Counted from the stretch's first letter, positions 34,959 through 47,120 are shown. The stretch is 64,000 bases of DNA from Adenophora triphylla var. japonica (GCA_022495995.1 JAFEMH010002568.1:186001-250000), one strand, 5' to 3'. Made by a program: numbers and translations. The notes: a model not told the origin generated them from the sequence alone.

Positions 34959-36108
34959 CCCTAAACCCTACACTCTACACCCTAAATCCTAAACCCTAAA
35001 CCCTAAACCCTAAACCCTAACCCCTAACCCCTAAACTCTACACCCTACACCCTACACCCTAAACCCTAAACCCTAACCCCTAACCCCTATACCCTATACA
35101 CTATACACTATACCCTATATCCTATACACTATACCCTATACCCTATAAGGTATAGGGTATAGTGTAGTGTATAGGGTGTAGGGTATAGTGTATAGGGTAT
35201 ATAGTATAGGGTATAGTGTATAGTGCATATGGTATAGTGTATAGGGTATAGGGTATATGGTATAGGGTATAGGGTATAGGATATAGGGTATAGAGTATAG
35301 TGTATAGGGTATAGGGTATAGGGTATAGTGTATAGGGGGTATAGGGAATAGGGTATAGGGTATAGGGTATAGGGTATAGGGTATAGGGTATAGGGTATAG
35401 TGTATAGGATATAGGGTATAGGGTATAGTGTATAGGGTATAGGGTATAGGGTATAGAGTATAAGGTATATGGTATAGGGTATAGGGTATAGGGTAAAGTG
35501 TATAGGGTATAGGGTAATAGTTTATAGGGTATAGGGTATAGGGTATAGTGTTTAGTGTATAGGGTATAATGTATATGGTATAGGGTATAGGGTATAGTGT
35601 ATAGGGTATAGGGTAGTGTATAGGTTATAGGGTATAGTGTATAGGGTATAGGGTATAGTGTATAAGGTATAGGGTATAGGGTATAGGGTATAGTGTATAG
35701 GGTGTAGAGTGTAGGGTATAGGGTATAGGGTATAGTGTATAGGGTATATTGTATAGGGTCTAGGGTATAGGGTATAGTGTATAGTGTATAGGGTATAGTG
35801 TATAGGATATAAGGTATAGGGTATAGGGTATAGGGTATAGTGTATAGGGTATAGGGTATAGTGTATAGGGTATAGTGTATAGTGTATAGGGTATAGGGTA
35901 TAGTGTATAAGGTATAGGGTATAGGGTATAGTGTACAGGGAATAGGGTATTGGGTATAAAGTATAGGGTATAGGGTATAGGGTATAGGATAAAGTGTATA
36001 GGGTATATGGTATAGTGTGTAGGGTATGATGTATAGAATTTAGGGTTTAGGGTTTAGGGTATAGTGTATAGTGTATAGGGTATAGTATATAGTATATGGT
36101 ATAGGGTA
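34959..36108. repeat. Telomere-like array with strand switch (CCCTAAA/CCCTATA then TATAGGG)
   Basis: Starts as CCCTAAA, passes into CCCTATA/CACTATA, and at about 35,140-35,160 flips through a small palindrome (CCTATAAGG) into TATAGGG/TATAGTG repeats that run for about 950 bp. True TTTAGGG units reappear near 36,035-36,058. The same flip is present in the second array at about 40,610. Confidence 0.9.
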
Positions 36109-36320
36109 TAACATTTTCAGTTAGTTTTTTGAAATTTCAGTAAGTTTTTTAACGTTTCCAGTTTGTTTTTTAGAATTTCAGTCAATTTGTTAACGTTTCC
36201 AGTTAGTTTTTTAACGTTTTCAGTTAGTTTTTCAAAATTTCAGTTAGTTTTTTGAAATTCTAGTCAATTTTCTAACGTTTCAGTTAAATTTTTTAATGTT
36301 TCCAGTTAGTTATTTTGTTA
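36109..36320. repeat. Short T-rich tandem repeats
   Basis: Units such as TTTCAGTTAGTTTTTT with AACGTTTCC, about 20-28 bp, roughly nine copies. Confidence 0.75.
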
Positions 36321-36917
36321 ATTAGTTCTAAAAATAATTAAAAATTAAATTTTATAATCACCGACGGAATATTTCCATCGCTGATAAATTAAAAAAAATT
36401 AATCACCGACGGAATTATTCCGTCGGTGATTAATTAAAAATAATTAAAAATTAAATTTTATAATCAGCAATGGAATATTTCCGTCGGTGATTAATTAAAA
36501 AAAATTAATTAATCACCGACGAAAATATTCCGTCGCTGGTTTTATTTAAAAAAACAAAAAATATTTAATTTTTACCGACGGAATTATTCCGTCGCTGATT
36601 AATTAAAAATAATTAAAAATTAAATATTGTAATCACCGACGGAATAATTACGTCCCTGATTAAAAAAAAATAAAAAAATAATAACTTTTCACCGACGGAA
36701 TAATTCGGTTGCTGATATAGAGATAGCGACGGAATATTCCGTCGGTAAAGTTGACACCAATTTAGTGGCGGTAAATAAACGAATATTCTTTGAATATTCG
36801 TTTTAGCGACGGAATTTAGCGACAGAAGCATTCCGTCGCTAAATAGCGATGGAAAGTATGCTATAGCAACGGAATAATTTAAGCGTCAAATTTACCGACG
36901 GAATTTATTTCAGTCGG
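36321..36917. repeat. Palindromic CACTA sub-terminal repeats, 3' side of copy 2
   Basis: Repeated CACCGACGGAATATTTCC and TTCCGTCGGTGATTAATTA blocks separated by AT-rich spacers, about twelve half-sites. They match in style the repeats at 28,505 and 39,655. Confidence 0.75.
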
Positions 36918-37890
36918 GTTCATCAACATTTTGAGGAGTATGAGTGACATCATCTAATGGATGATTAGCTGATGCAACGTTAGGTGGCACTGGCATTTCA
37001 TCCTCTTGATAGGGTGTTTCTAATGACGACTCTGTACTTGTCGACGAGGGTAGGTTGTCAATCATGCTCCTAGCCTTGGTCATCCAGACAGCCCACCATC
37101 CGTCGGGTCGCGGAGACGAGGGTAGGGAGTCATGTATACCTGTTGTGCTTGAGATGCTAAGATGAAGACGTCGTCGCCATTATGTCTAGACGAGTCCTTT
37201 ACATTGACGAGGTCAAATATGGCGTGCTTCTTAACACCTCGCACAACATCTCGCCAATCACAATTGAACAAGACAACATTGTTTCCACCCAAATACTCCA
37301 CCTCGACTACTTCTTTCAGGATGCCATAATAATCAAGGTTTCCTTTAAGCTTCACACCGCTATTCCACGTTAATTTAGAGCCCCCGTAAGCTTTGGTATG
37401 AAACACATAGCCATTCACGAAATAACCGTTGTATAAATTAATGTTCAAGTACGGAGTTGCTGCTAAACGTCTTAACCTCGCAGCTTTGGCATCACCCGGA
37501 TATTCAGCTATCTATAAGACAATATGTAACCAATTTAATACAATTTTAAGATTGAATGTTTAAAAAAGTGTATAGAATAAATTTGAATGAAACGAAATAT
37601 TTACATATTTCCTTAGCCAGTTTGGAATTTCTCTGTCTGTCCTAGTTGCGATGAGTTCTGGAGATAAATCCTGAGCTAAATCTTCAAACATTCTGCAATA
37701 GGGTTAAACAAGGCATTTCATATGCAGGTATTTAAACATGCATAATTTAATCGACGAGGCGTAAACATAACATCAATGACTTACTTGATATATTCCCCAA
37801 CCTCGTCACAGTTAAGAAGAACATAGATGTTCCTAAACTCTTTCATCCACAGTTTTCTTACTAATTTGTTTGTAACTGAAGCAAATAAAC
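36918..37890 (-). pseudogene. CACTA transposase C-terminal region with DUF4216, copy 2
   Basis: Same exons as 25,789-26,760. DUF4216 motifs VEVEYLGGNNVVLFNCDW and FILASQAQQVYMTPYPR are intact. After YPR the frame differs from copy 1: extra bases near 37,110-37,115 move WWAVW out of frame, and the open frame ends at 37,080. Copy 1 instead has a nonsense codon here, so the two copies were damaged independently. Confidence 0.75.
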
Positions 37891-39654
37891 CATAAAGAGT
37901 ATCTATATAAAGCCATTTCAATTATGACATAAGCGAAGTTCCTAAACTCTTTCATCCATAGTTATTTTCTAGATGTAAGAATCATGGTGCTGTTAAATAG
38001 CTCTTTATCAATTATTTTTGTGATTTTCATAGATACTCTTTATTCTCAGTTATGGTTCTCAAAGCACATTTTATGATTTCAGGTACTACACCTTAAATGT
38101 TGGTTTACTTATTTACGCGACACGTATATACAGAAACTGTATCCTAGTTTGTTTCATATAAATGGATTTACACAAATTTTAAAAATGTCTTTGACTTCAG
38201 ATGCTTTTCCTTTAATGCCCTAATATGTATCCTGTATTGGTTTCTCTACCTCATCAAAAAAAAAATTGATAAGAAAAGAAGTGTATATATTATCTCTACC
38301 TCAACAATTAAAACCTAACTCGTCAATCACAAACTAAGTTATAACACGGATGTTGGGGAAGTTAGGAAGAAATCCCCTCATATTTCTTAACCAGACCATG
38401 GCCTACTCTATTTCAGACAAAACAGCTCAACTAACCAAAATTTTTGTGAAGTTAAGCACAACATAAGTTAGCGCATCCTGAAACTAACAATTCAAAGTAA
38501 AAACCCACAAAAGAAGTGGTCAGAACCCATATAAGATTTTCAAAACTATAATCCATTTAAGTCCAAAAAAATGGAAAATAAACCTAATTAAGAATTCATA
38601 ATCAATTCTACTATCATGGATAAAGGCCAGAGCACACAGCAAAACTCAAACAAAAAACTTTTTTGTAACTAAAAACTTAAAGAAAAAAAAAAAAGCATTT
38701 CCACCCCCGAATTTAAATTAAGCAATGTCTTCATTGTCCAACACATAAAGTAATAGGAGCATAAAAAGAACAAGGATTAAGTGCTCTCAAATATCATATT
38801 ACTCTCTATGTACCCTCTTGAAACTTTCATCAAACACATTGTGGGCAACCAAAATTACAAAGATAAAAGGCACCCACAACAATCCAATAACATCCCATAA
38901 AGGAATAATCTCTTGGTAACAACACATGATGTACACAACACACCAAAGTCCCACCACAAATCAAAAATCAACAAATCTAACATGTATATCAACCGAAATA
39001 CCATACTATACTGCAGTAATAATATGAGCATGATGATAAACAAAGTAACATATTGCACATTATGATAAATAACTTTTTCATACTGAGGTGTTCAATAGTC
39101 AGCAAATCCAATTTGTTCTCTCTTGACCAGTAACTGCTCTTGTTTGAATGAATTTTTGCACATCAAATTGACTTGTCCCCCTTTTTTCAATACTACTTGT
39201 CCCCTTTTAAAATTAGGTTTTGAATCATTTAGGCAAGAACAGACGTAAAATCAAAAACCCAGAACAGAAATCGAAATAGGTCGTGCAAAATCAGGAAGAA
39301 ATTACATTCACAAAAAATTAACACCCTATCCTCGAATTAGAACTACGTATTTGAAAGAAATCGAAACATTTACCTTGATTAGAGGAAGAGAGAGAAACAC
39401 GGTGGAAGCAAGGGCTGTGCGGACGGACGCCGGTGTGCGAGTGAGACGGCGGCAGCAGCTCGAGGCGGAGACGGTGGAGAGGTGGACGGACGGCGAAGCT
39501 TAAAGGTGATGTGGAGAGGGTGGACGATGGCGTGTGAGAGCGAGGGAAGAGAGAGAGATGAGCTCGCCGGGTAGAGAGAGATAGCGGGAAGAGAGAGAGG
39601 GAAATAAGGGCGTAAATGATTTCAGAAAGGGGAAATTAGTATTTATATTTAACA
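37891..39654 (-). other. CACTA 5' region, copy 2
   Basis: Counterpart of 26,761-28,504, including the purine-rich leader-like block near 39,385-39,605. No gene recognised. Confidence 0.5.
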
Positions 39655-39745
39655 ACAGCGACGGAATATTCCGCCGCTAAATATTAATTATAACGGCGGA
39701 ATTTAAATTCCAACGCTATAATCAATATTTAGCGGCGGAATATTC
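39655..39745. repeat. Palindromic sub-terminal repeats, copy 2 5' side
   Basis: GCGACGGAATATTCCGCCGC and related inverted units, as at 28,505-28,612. Followed by AT-rich spacer to 40,210. Confidence 0.7.
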
Positions 39746-40210
39746 CGTCGCTGAGGTTAATTAATTTTAATTTAATATAAAACATGAAAATTATTTTAAA
39801 TATCATTATTTTTATTTATATAAAACATGAAAATTATTTTAAATTACTCTCAAAAAAATAAATATGAGTCAATAAATATTATTTTTGAAAAAAATAAATA
39901 AATCATAAATATTAATTAATTTTAATTTAATAAATATCATTATTTTTATTTCTATAAAACATGAAACTTATTTTAAAATAATGTCAAAAAATAAGTATGA
40001 GTCAATAAATATTATTTTTGAAAAAAATAAATAAATCATAAATATTAATTAATTTTAATTTAATAAATATCATTGTTTTTAATTATATAAAACATGAGAG
40101 TAATTTAAAATAAAATTATTTTAAATTACTCTCAAAAAAATAAATATGAGTCAATAAATATTATTTTTGAAAAATAAATAAATCATAAATTAAAATAAAA
40201 TAAAAATAGA

Positions 40211-41100
40211 GCTAACCCCTAAACCCTAAACCCGAAACCCTAAATCCTACACCCTAAACCCTAACCCCTAACCCCTAACCCCTAACCCCTAAACCCTACA
40301 CCCTAAACCCTAAACCCTAAACCTTAAACCCTAACCCCTAAACCCTAACCCTTAAACCCTATACCCTAAACCCTAAACCCTAACCCCTAACCCCTAAACC
40401 CTAAACCCTACATTCTACACCCTAAATCCTAAATCCTAAACCCTAAACCCTAACCCCTAAACCCTAAACCCTATTCCCTACACCCTAAACCCTAAACCCC
40501 AAACCCTAACCCCTAACCCCTAACCCCTAACCCCTATACCCTATACACTATACACTATACCCTATATCCTATACACTATACCTTATACCCTATACCCTAT
40601 ACCCTATAAGGTAAAGGGTATAGTGTATAGTGTATAGGGTGTAGGGTATAGTGTATAGGGTATAGGGTATAGTGTATAGTGCATAGGGTATAGTGTATAG
40701 GGTATAGGGTATAGGGTATAGGATATAGGGTATAGAGTATAGTGTATAGGGTATAGGGTATAGGGTATATTGTATAGGGTATAGGAAATAGGGTATATGG
40801 TATAGGGTATATGGTATAGGGTATAGGGTATAGGGTATAGGGTATAGTGTATAGGATATAGGATATAGGGTATAGGGTATAGTGTATAGGGTATAGTGTA
40901 TAGGTTATAGGGTATAGGGTATAGAATATAGGATATAGGGTATAGGGTAAAGTGATTAGGGTATAGTGTATAGTGTATAGGGTATAGGGTATAGGGTATA
41001 GTATATAGTGTATAGGGTATAATGTATATGATATAGGGTATAGGGTATAGTGTATAGGGTATAGGGTATAGGGTATAGTGTATAGGGTATAGGGTATAGG
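40211..41100. repeat. Second telomere-like array with the same strand switch
   Basis: CCCTAAA-type repeats to about 40,540, CCCTATA to about 40,608, then TATAGGG. Ends abruptly at the LTR of element D. Confidence 0.9.
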
Positions 41101-42273
41101 TGTGAATGTATGCCCAAATTCTAAATTTTTGTTTTTAGATCGGATTCACGCGAGTTTGAAAACATCCAGTTTAATTTGAAAAACGGAGTCGCCACGCCAT
41201 TTTGATTTCCTCAAAACTTTGAAAAAAATGATTTTAGGGTTCGGAGGTTAAGTTACCCCTTGGGAAGAACGGATCGTCGTTCTCCCAAGGTGCCTTGCCG
41301 TAGCAAGTCTCCCTAGATTCCATTTTTCGTGCTTGCTTGCATGCTTTCTTGTGTGCATGTGTTTGAAAAGAGAGGGGGGAATGTCCCAAGTTGTCTTCCG
41401 GACGTACAAACCATTTAATTGGTTATCGCTCGGGATTCCTTGGATTTTTATGTGTTCGGGACTTTGATCCCGTCCTCATCTTGGACTTGTGATCATCGCC
41501 ATTTAACCCTTGGACTTGCGTGATCGAGAGAAGGACTCTCTTTTACAGTCCAAAATGGGGTTCTTTAGGAAAGGAGTGACCTTAGCCCATCAATCCTACG
41601 CCTTGAGACGATTGAGCTTATATGGGAGCTATCATGCTCGTCTCAAGCGATAATCGGAGATATAGGTTCAAGGTTTATCTCTTTCTAAAGAGATTGTGGC
41701 ACCTTTAATGGAAGAAACGATGTAAAGATAGGATCTTTACACCGGTCCATTCCGAAGGTTGCATCAAGTACCAATTGGGGACTAGGGGAATGCATATAAA
41801 AATGACATTTTTAGCGAAAAGATGACATTTTTGGGTGCAAATGATGCTATTTGTTTGCAAATGATGCTTTTTATGTAAAGAAATGATTTTTATGAAAATG
41901 ATGCATCTTTATGTGGAAAAATAGTGTTTTGTATGCAAAATGATGCATAAAGAAGTTATTTTGAAAGCAAAGGATGCTACTTTGATGTGAAGAAATGATT
42001 TTTAATGCAAATGATGCACCTTTAATATAAAAAAGAGATTTTAATGCAAAGGATGCTAATTTGAATGCAAAGGAATGATTTTTAATGCATGAAAATGGGT
42101 TTTAGGTGCAAAGGATGCACCTTTATGTATGAAAATGGCATTTTAATGAAATGATGATATTTTTATGTACAAAGATACTATTTAAATTGCAGATTAACAT
42201 CAGATTATAGCATGGTGAGGGTTAAAATCAGATTACAAACTGGACAGATGAAGGTTTTGCAAACTGGCCAAAG

Positions 42274-42334
42274 TTGTCGCGTGACGTAGGTTGCCTATGT
42301 CGCGTGACATAGGTTGCCTATGTCGCGTGACATA
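42274..42334. promoter_or_regulatory. Three TATGTCGCGTGACATA sites, 22-23 bp apart
   Basis: Sites at 42,274-42,288 (weaker), 42,296-42,311 and 42,319-42,334, in the downstream part of LTR D. Confidence 0.6.
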
Positions 42335-42372
42335 CTTAGCCACTTGCAGAGACCTTAACAGCTGGGATCTAC

Positions 42373-42377
42373 AGAGG
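42373..42377. repeat. Target site duplication AGAGG, left
   Basis: Repeated exactly at 44,328-44,332 around the solo LTR. Confidence 0.9.
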
Positions 42378-44327
42378 TGTAAGTGCTCCAATTTGAGTTG
42401 TTAGAATTTTCGTTAGAAAATTAACGAAAGTTTTAACATTTCTAACATTTCTAACATTTCTAACAATTCCTAACATTCCTAACAAAGTGAGGGTAGATTA
42501 GGGATTGCCATTTAAAGATAAACCATGGAAAGGAATCAAAAAAGCAAAAGAAATTGGAAAAATCCGAATTGGGCAAGTTGAAAAACATAAACTGCTGGAT
42601 TTTTGAATTTTATTCTTCCTGTCCAAAGCCTGGAGCTGCATTTAATGAACAGTGCACGTTTACATAACCCTCCGCGCGGATCTGTTTGTTTCTCACAGTG
42701 GCCTATAAATTGAACCCTCCTCTCTCAGTCTACACAACACAATTGGCTCATAGAAGCTGTATTCTGGCGAAAAATAGAGAGAAAACAGTGGGAATTCACT
42801 AGAATTGCCACCATTTTCTCTTCAATCTTTCCCAAACCCCACTCACTCAAAATACTTTCAAAACAATCTCATACATACTCTCATACATACACCAATCCAA
42901 GCTCAAATCACCCCTTAGGAGGAGGATTAGAGAGAAAACATAGAGGACTTAAGTGTTATCTACTTGTTTTCTCTTTGACCAACTCTATCATCAAACCCTA
43001 AACACATTCAAGCCTTGAATCCACCCAAACACAAATCCAAACACCAAATCTTGATACTCCTCAAGTCAAACACCAAATCTTGATACTCCTCAAGTCAAAT
43101 TCCAAGCCTAAGAAGATAGGGTGTCACTATTGGTAAAGCCCTCCTTCTCTAAACCCTAAAACTCCCTTTTAACTTCTTGTTCATCTTGTTCTTCTTACTT
43201 TAATTTACTTTATGTCTAGTTTAACTTAAATCTTGACCTAAGATGGTCATCTTGAAGTTCATCTTCATGAATGACCATCTCAAATGGTCCACATTTTAAA
43301 TCTCTAGTTGATTTTTCTCTTTAATTTCATCTCTACAAAATTCCCCTTCCCAAGCAAATGAAATGCTTAAGTCCTAATGTACCCCAAGGATGGTTTGATA
43401 TAGTAGATCACCACTAAAATGTCTAGTGACTACTAATCAAAACCTATGGAAATGGGGACAAGCATGGATGCAAAACCCCCTTTTAAATCACATTTCCGTC
43501 TTGAGAATGTTGCTGTCCAGTAGCATTTCTCTAAGACCTCAGTCCATTGTCTAAATTTTTGGACACCTATAAACATAGAATTTGGTGTTGACTACAAAAT
43601 ACTTTTTGTAGCCAACATCCATATATTTATAGACATATTTTTACTTTATTTTTTGCATGAGTAAAACTCTCTTTTTCAAATTTTCTTTTAAAGGTCAGTT
43701 CATCAGTCTCTGGAAATCCAGATTTCATATCTGAGATTTCCAGAAGGTTTTAGGTCCTAAAATCATCTCCAAAATGAAAAGATATTTTACATAAACCTTA
43801 TTTAAGGTGTTTTGAACATTTTTCATTCTCGTACTTTTCCCAGATTCTGGAGTTTTCAAGCCTTAAAGTCCATTTCAAAATCAAGTGTCCACTGCCTTCT
43901 TCATTCTGGCAGAAATGGTTTCCAACTTCCAAAAATCTTTTGAGTACCAAAACTCAACCCAAAAATGACACCAAAAATCATGGGATCATTTTAAAGTCTT
44001 AAAAAGAGTTCCCAATTTTTACTACCCTCAGTTTCAACTTATTTTGGCCAAAGTAATATACACACACACACACACACACAACAAATGGTTTTTAGCTTGG
44101 AAGACTCGTTTTACGAGGCATTCCGGGTGCACACTAACGTCCTTCCCGGCATGTAACGTGACCTCCGAACCCAAATCTCTAATCTCGGCCATTTTTCAAA
44201 GTTTTGGCCCTTAAAATAAAAATGGCGTGGCGACTCCGGTCTTTTTTTCGATTGGTTTTTCAAAGAAACGAAAAATTTCAAAGTTAAACCTTTTTCGGAA
44301 AATAAATTTTGGCGGCACATCGTCACA
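42378..44327 (+). mobile_element. Solo LTR of the A/C family
   Basis: 1,950 bp, TGTAAGTGCTCC...CATCGTCACA, flanked by AGAGG on both sides, with no internal region. Related over its whole length to the LTRs at 21,648 and 57,976. Most likely formed by recombination between two LTRs. Confidence 0.92.
42671..42712 (+). promoter_or_regulatory. Solo LTR palindrome and TATA box
   Basis: Core TCCGCGCGGA at 42,671-42,680, then CTATAAATTGAACCC from 42,703. The outer bases of the palindrome are eroded. Confidence 0.6.
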
Positions 44328-44332
44328 AGAGG
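44328..44332. repeat. Target site duplication AGAGG, right
   Basis: Matches 42,373-42,377. Confidence 0.9.
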
Positions 44333-44904
44333 CAACAAGGCATTAATACATCCAAATTACTTCACAAATAGGTCTCAGAGAGCAAGTATTTCATTAGTGA
44401 ACACTTCAAGAGGGTGTGGATATGAGGGATCCACACTCATCTCAAGTGTTCATGCAAAACAATGTCAAGCCGGAGCTATTACATGAAATGGTATGCAATC
44501 AGATATGGATCCAAGCAATATGATACTTAAAGCATGCAACTTTAATCAGGACACATCATTATTAACACATTTAACATATAGATCTCATGTATAAGGAAGA
44601 TAGGGAAAACAAAAGGGGTAGAAAATCGTTACCCTTGAAGACCACGACTTCCTATATCAAGTTAGATATAGGAGCCTTCAAACAGCAACCACCGAGGACT
44701 GATATCAAGCCTTGGTTCAATGAGAACCATTGGTTCTTGATGAGTATAGGAAGTGGTGTTGATTTGATTGAATGGTAAGTGATTTTAGGGGATTAATGTG
44801 GTTTTGGGTGTATATGGGAAGAGAGAATAGGCTCCTGGGTGTATTCTTGATAGAGTGGCACTGAGGGATGAGAGAGGCCCCCCTAAAATGAGAGCTGCAG
44901 GCCT

Positions 44905-45119
44905 CTATTTATAGGCTGCATGGCAGTGGCTTAGTATGTCGCACGACATAACAAGCCATAACCGCTTTCCTTCTAGAAACATGCAAGGTGGCAGATTCTA
45001 GAACTTACCATGGCATGGTATGTCGTACGACATAAGTAGCCTCATCCAGTTTCCTTCTAGAAATATGCAAGGTGGCAGTCTTCTAGAAGTCTTCATGGCA
45101 TGTTATGTTGCACGACATA
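44905..45119 (-). promoter_or_regulatory. LTR D promoter: TATA box and three palindromes at 84-85 bp spacing
   Basis: On the minus strand CTATAAATAGAGG (about 44,904-44,915) is the TATA box. Palindromes start at 44,935, 45,019 and 45,104; the middle one, TATGTCGTACGACATA, is perfect. The nearest is about 20 bp upstream of the TATA box. Confidence 0.75.
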
Positions 45120-45333
45120 ACAAGCCTTATCCATTTACTTTCTAGAATCATGCAAGGTGGCACTTCTAGAAGGTTTTTGGTATTAAGAAAAATGTGTTTC
45201 TTTAATTCCAATTAATCTTTTCATCCCTTAAAAGGTTCGGAACAGTTCCGGAATTGTTCTGGAACTTTAGGAAAGTCCGGGGAATTGCCGGGAAAATTAA
45301 CCGGAAGGCATGAGCCAGATTTGGGTACTTAGA

Positions 45334-45350
45334 GAAGCCCCTCGGCAACG
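45334..45350 (-). other. Polypurine tract region of element D
   Basis: Minus strand CGTTGCCGAGGGGCTTC next to the LTR. Confidence 0.65.
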
Positions 45351-45453
45351 TCACTTGCAGGGCGAGTGGGGTTGTCGATAGAAAAGGATCCGATCTGGCG
45401 AATGCCGAGACGGATTGGGTGACCAAAGTGGTCGAGTGGCTGAACCTTTGGAA

Positions 45454-45498
45454 GGCTACCTACGTATCCCGGAGGAATCAAGCCATAATCGTAGTTCG
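45454..45498 (-). other. Hairpin module, type 1 (D, first)
   Basis: Minus strand GAACTACG ... GGCTTGATTCCTCC / GGGATACGTAGGTAGCC. Confidence 0.65.
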
Positions 45499-45556
45499 GA
45501 AATGATCCGCTGGGGAATGGGGTGTCATATGTGACGAATTGGCTGAACCTAAGGTA

Positions 45557-45600
45557 GGCTACCTACGTATCCCGGAGGAATCAAGCCAGATCGTAGTTCG
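45557..45600 (-). other. Hairpin module, type 1 (D, second)
   Basis: Near-identical to the copy at 45,454. Confidence 0.65.
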
Positions 45601-45614
45601 AACCTTTACTGGAT

Positions 45615-46545
45615 CGAAATGTTATTCCTTCATTTAGGAATAACGGAGATCGAAAAGAGATAGCGAAATGTTATTCCTTCATTCGGGAATAACGGAGATC
45701 GAAAAAGGGTAGCGAAATGTTATTTCTTCATTCGGGAATAACGGAGATCGCGAGAGAGGTCGAAATGTTATTCCTTCCTTCGGGAATAACGGAGATCGAA
45801 AAAGGTCGAAATGTTATTCCTTCATTCGAGAATAACGGAGATCGAAAAAGGTCGAAATGTTATTCCTTCATTCTGGAATAACGGAGATCGAAAGAGATAG
45901 CGAAATGTTATTCCTTCACTCTGGAATAACGGAGATCGCGAAAGAGGTCGAAATGTTATTCCTTCATTCTGGAATAACGGAGATCGAAAGAGAGCGAAAT
46001 GTTATTCCTACATTCGGGAATAACGGAGATCGCGAGAGAGGTCGAAATGTTATTCCTTCCTTCGGGAATAACGGAGATCGAAAAAGGTCGAAATGTTATT
46101 CCTTCATTCGAGAATAACGGAGATCGAAAAAGAGCGAAATGTTATTCCTTCATTATGGAATAACGGAGATCGCGAGAGAGTGAAATGTTATTCCTTCATC
46201 TTGGAATAACGGAGATCGAAAGAGAGAGAAATGTCATTCCTTCATCCTGGAATAACGGAGATCGCGAGAGAGGTCGAAATGTTATTCCTTCATCTTGGAA
46301 TAATAGAGATCGAAAGAGAGCGAAATGTTATTCCTTCATTCTGGAATAACGGAGATCGCGAGAGAGCGAAATGTTATTCCTTCATTTGGGAATAACGGAG
46401 ATCGCGAGAGAGCGAAATGTTATTCCTTCATCTTGGAATAACAGAGATCGAAAGAGAGCGAAATGTTATTCCTTCATTCTGGAATAACGGAGATCGCGAG
46501 AGAGCGAAATGTTATTCCTTCATTCGGGAATAACGGAGATCGCGA
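45615..46545. repeat. Tandem repeat array, 43-48 bp unit, about 20 copies
   Basis: Units GAAATGTTATTCCTTCATTC, then GGGAATAACGGAGATCG. GTTATTCC and GGAATAAC form an inverted repeat inside each unit. Confidence 0.9.
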
Positions 46546-46554
46546 GAAAGAATG

Positions 46555-46920
46555 GATTTTGTAAAGAAGTGGGAAGGACCCGATAATTTTTGTAAAGAAA
46601 GTGGGACGTACCCGATAATTTTTTGTAAAGAAAGTGGGACGTACCCGATAATTTTTTTGTAAAAAAGTGGGAGGGACCCGATAACTTTTGTAAAGAAACG
46701 GGAAGGACCCGATAATTTTGAGAGATAGGATTGAAAATACCAGGGGCAAAATTAATAAAACGAGCCATGGGGGTATATATATAAAATAGGCCACGGGGGC
46801 ACTAGAAGGAAAATTTGATTGATATGATTGGAAATGCCAGGGGCACAAAGGGTAAAACAGGCCTATGGGGGACAAAATTGTAAAATTGAGCCTTCAGGGG
46901 CAAAATTGTAAAAACTAGCC
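46555..46920. repeat. Two further short repeat families
   Basis: 46,555-46,720: TTTGTAAAGAAGTGGGA with GGACCCGATAATTT, five copies. 46,735-46,920: AGGGGCAAAATTG with AAACGAGCC, about five copies. Confidence 0.8.
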
Positions 46921-46932
46921 ACATGGGCTAAG

Positions 46933-46977
46933 TATGTCGCACGACATAAGAAGCCATGTGGACAGATTCTTTAAAAA
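46933..46977 (+). promoter_or_regulatory. Promoter of the PMD gene fragment in D
   Basis: TATGTCGCACGACATA at 46,933-46,948 matches the LTR D motif. A TATA-like CTTTAAAAATT follows about 20 bp later. The PMD start is at 47,121. Confidence 0.65.
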
Positions 46978-47120
46978 TTTGCACAGTCGTCATTTGAAAC
47001 TCAATTAAAATTGAAATTGAGAGGGAAACAAAAACGAGAAGAGAGAGAGAGTAGACATCAGAGGGAAATTAAGAGGAATCGAGAGAAACCAAACATTTTG
47101 AGTCCGATTCAATTGGGGAA

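Larger units (their letters stand above)
36321..40210 (-). mobile_element. CACTA transposon deletion derivative, copy 2
   Basis: 36,918-40,210 is collinear with 25,789-29,070 with few differences by eye. The break on the left falls just after the CTTCCT microsatellite of copy 1, where sub-terminal repeats are joined directly to the transposase tail. Sub-terminal repeats at both sides suggest a short non-autonomous derivative. Telomere-like arrays flank it on both sides. Confidence 0.65.
41101..45333 (-). repeat. 3' LTR of element D, interrupted by a solo LTR
   Basis: Plus-strand start TGTGAATGTATG; the far end reads GTACTTAGA where CA would be expected, so the TG of the LTR start has mutated. 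Without the solo LTR and one target copy it is about 2,280 bp. It carries the lineage marker GGAGTCGCCACGCC near 41,187. A Lys/Arg-rich open frame at 44,587-44,778 has no recognised match. Confidence 0.75.

Noticed and set aside
29071..41100. Relic of a chromosome end-to-end fusion
   Set aside because: A fusion would read TTTAGGG then CCCTAAA. Here the order is C-rich first and G-rich second, and it occurs twice beside transposon ends.
44587..44778. Small Lys-rich gene in LTR D
   Set aside because: 63 codons, no homology, inside an LTR downstream of its TATA box on the other strand.
45615..46545. CRISPR-like array
   Set aside because: Repeats are contiguous and variable with no unique spacers, in a plant retroelement context. 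The same holds for 59,870-61,065.
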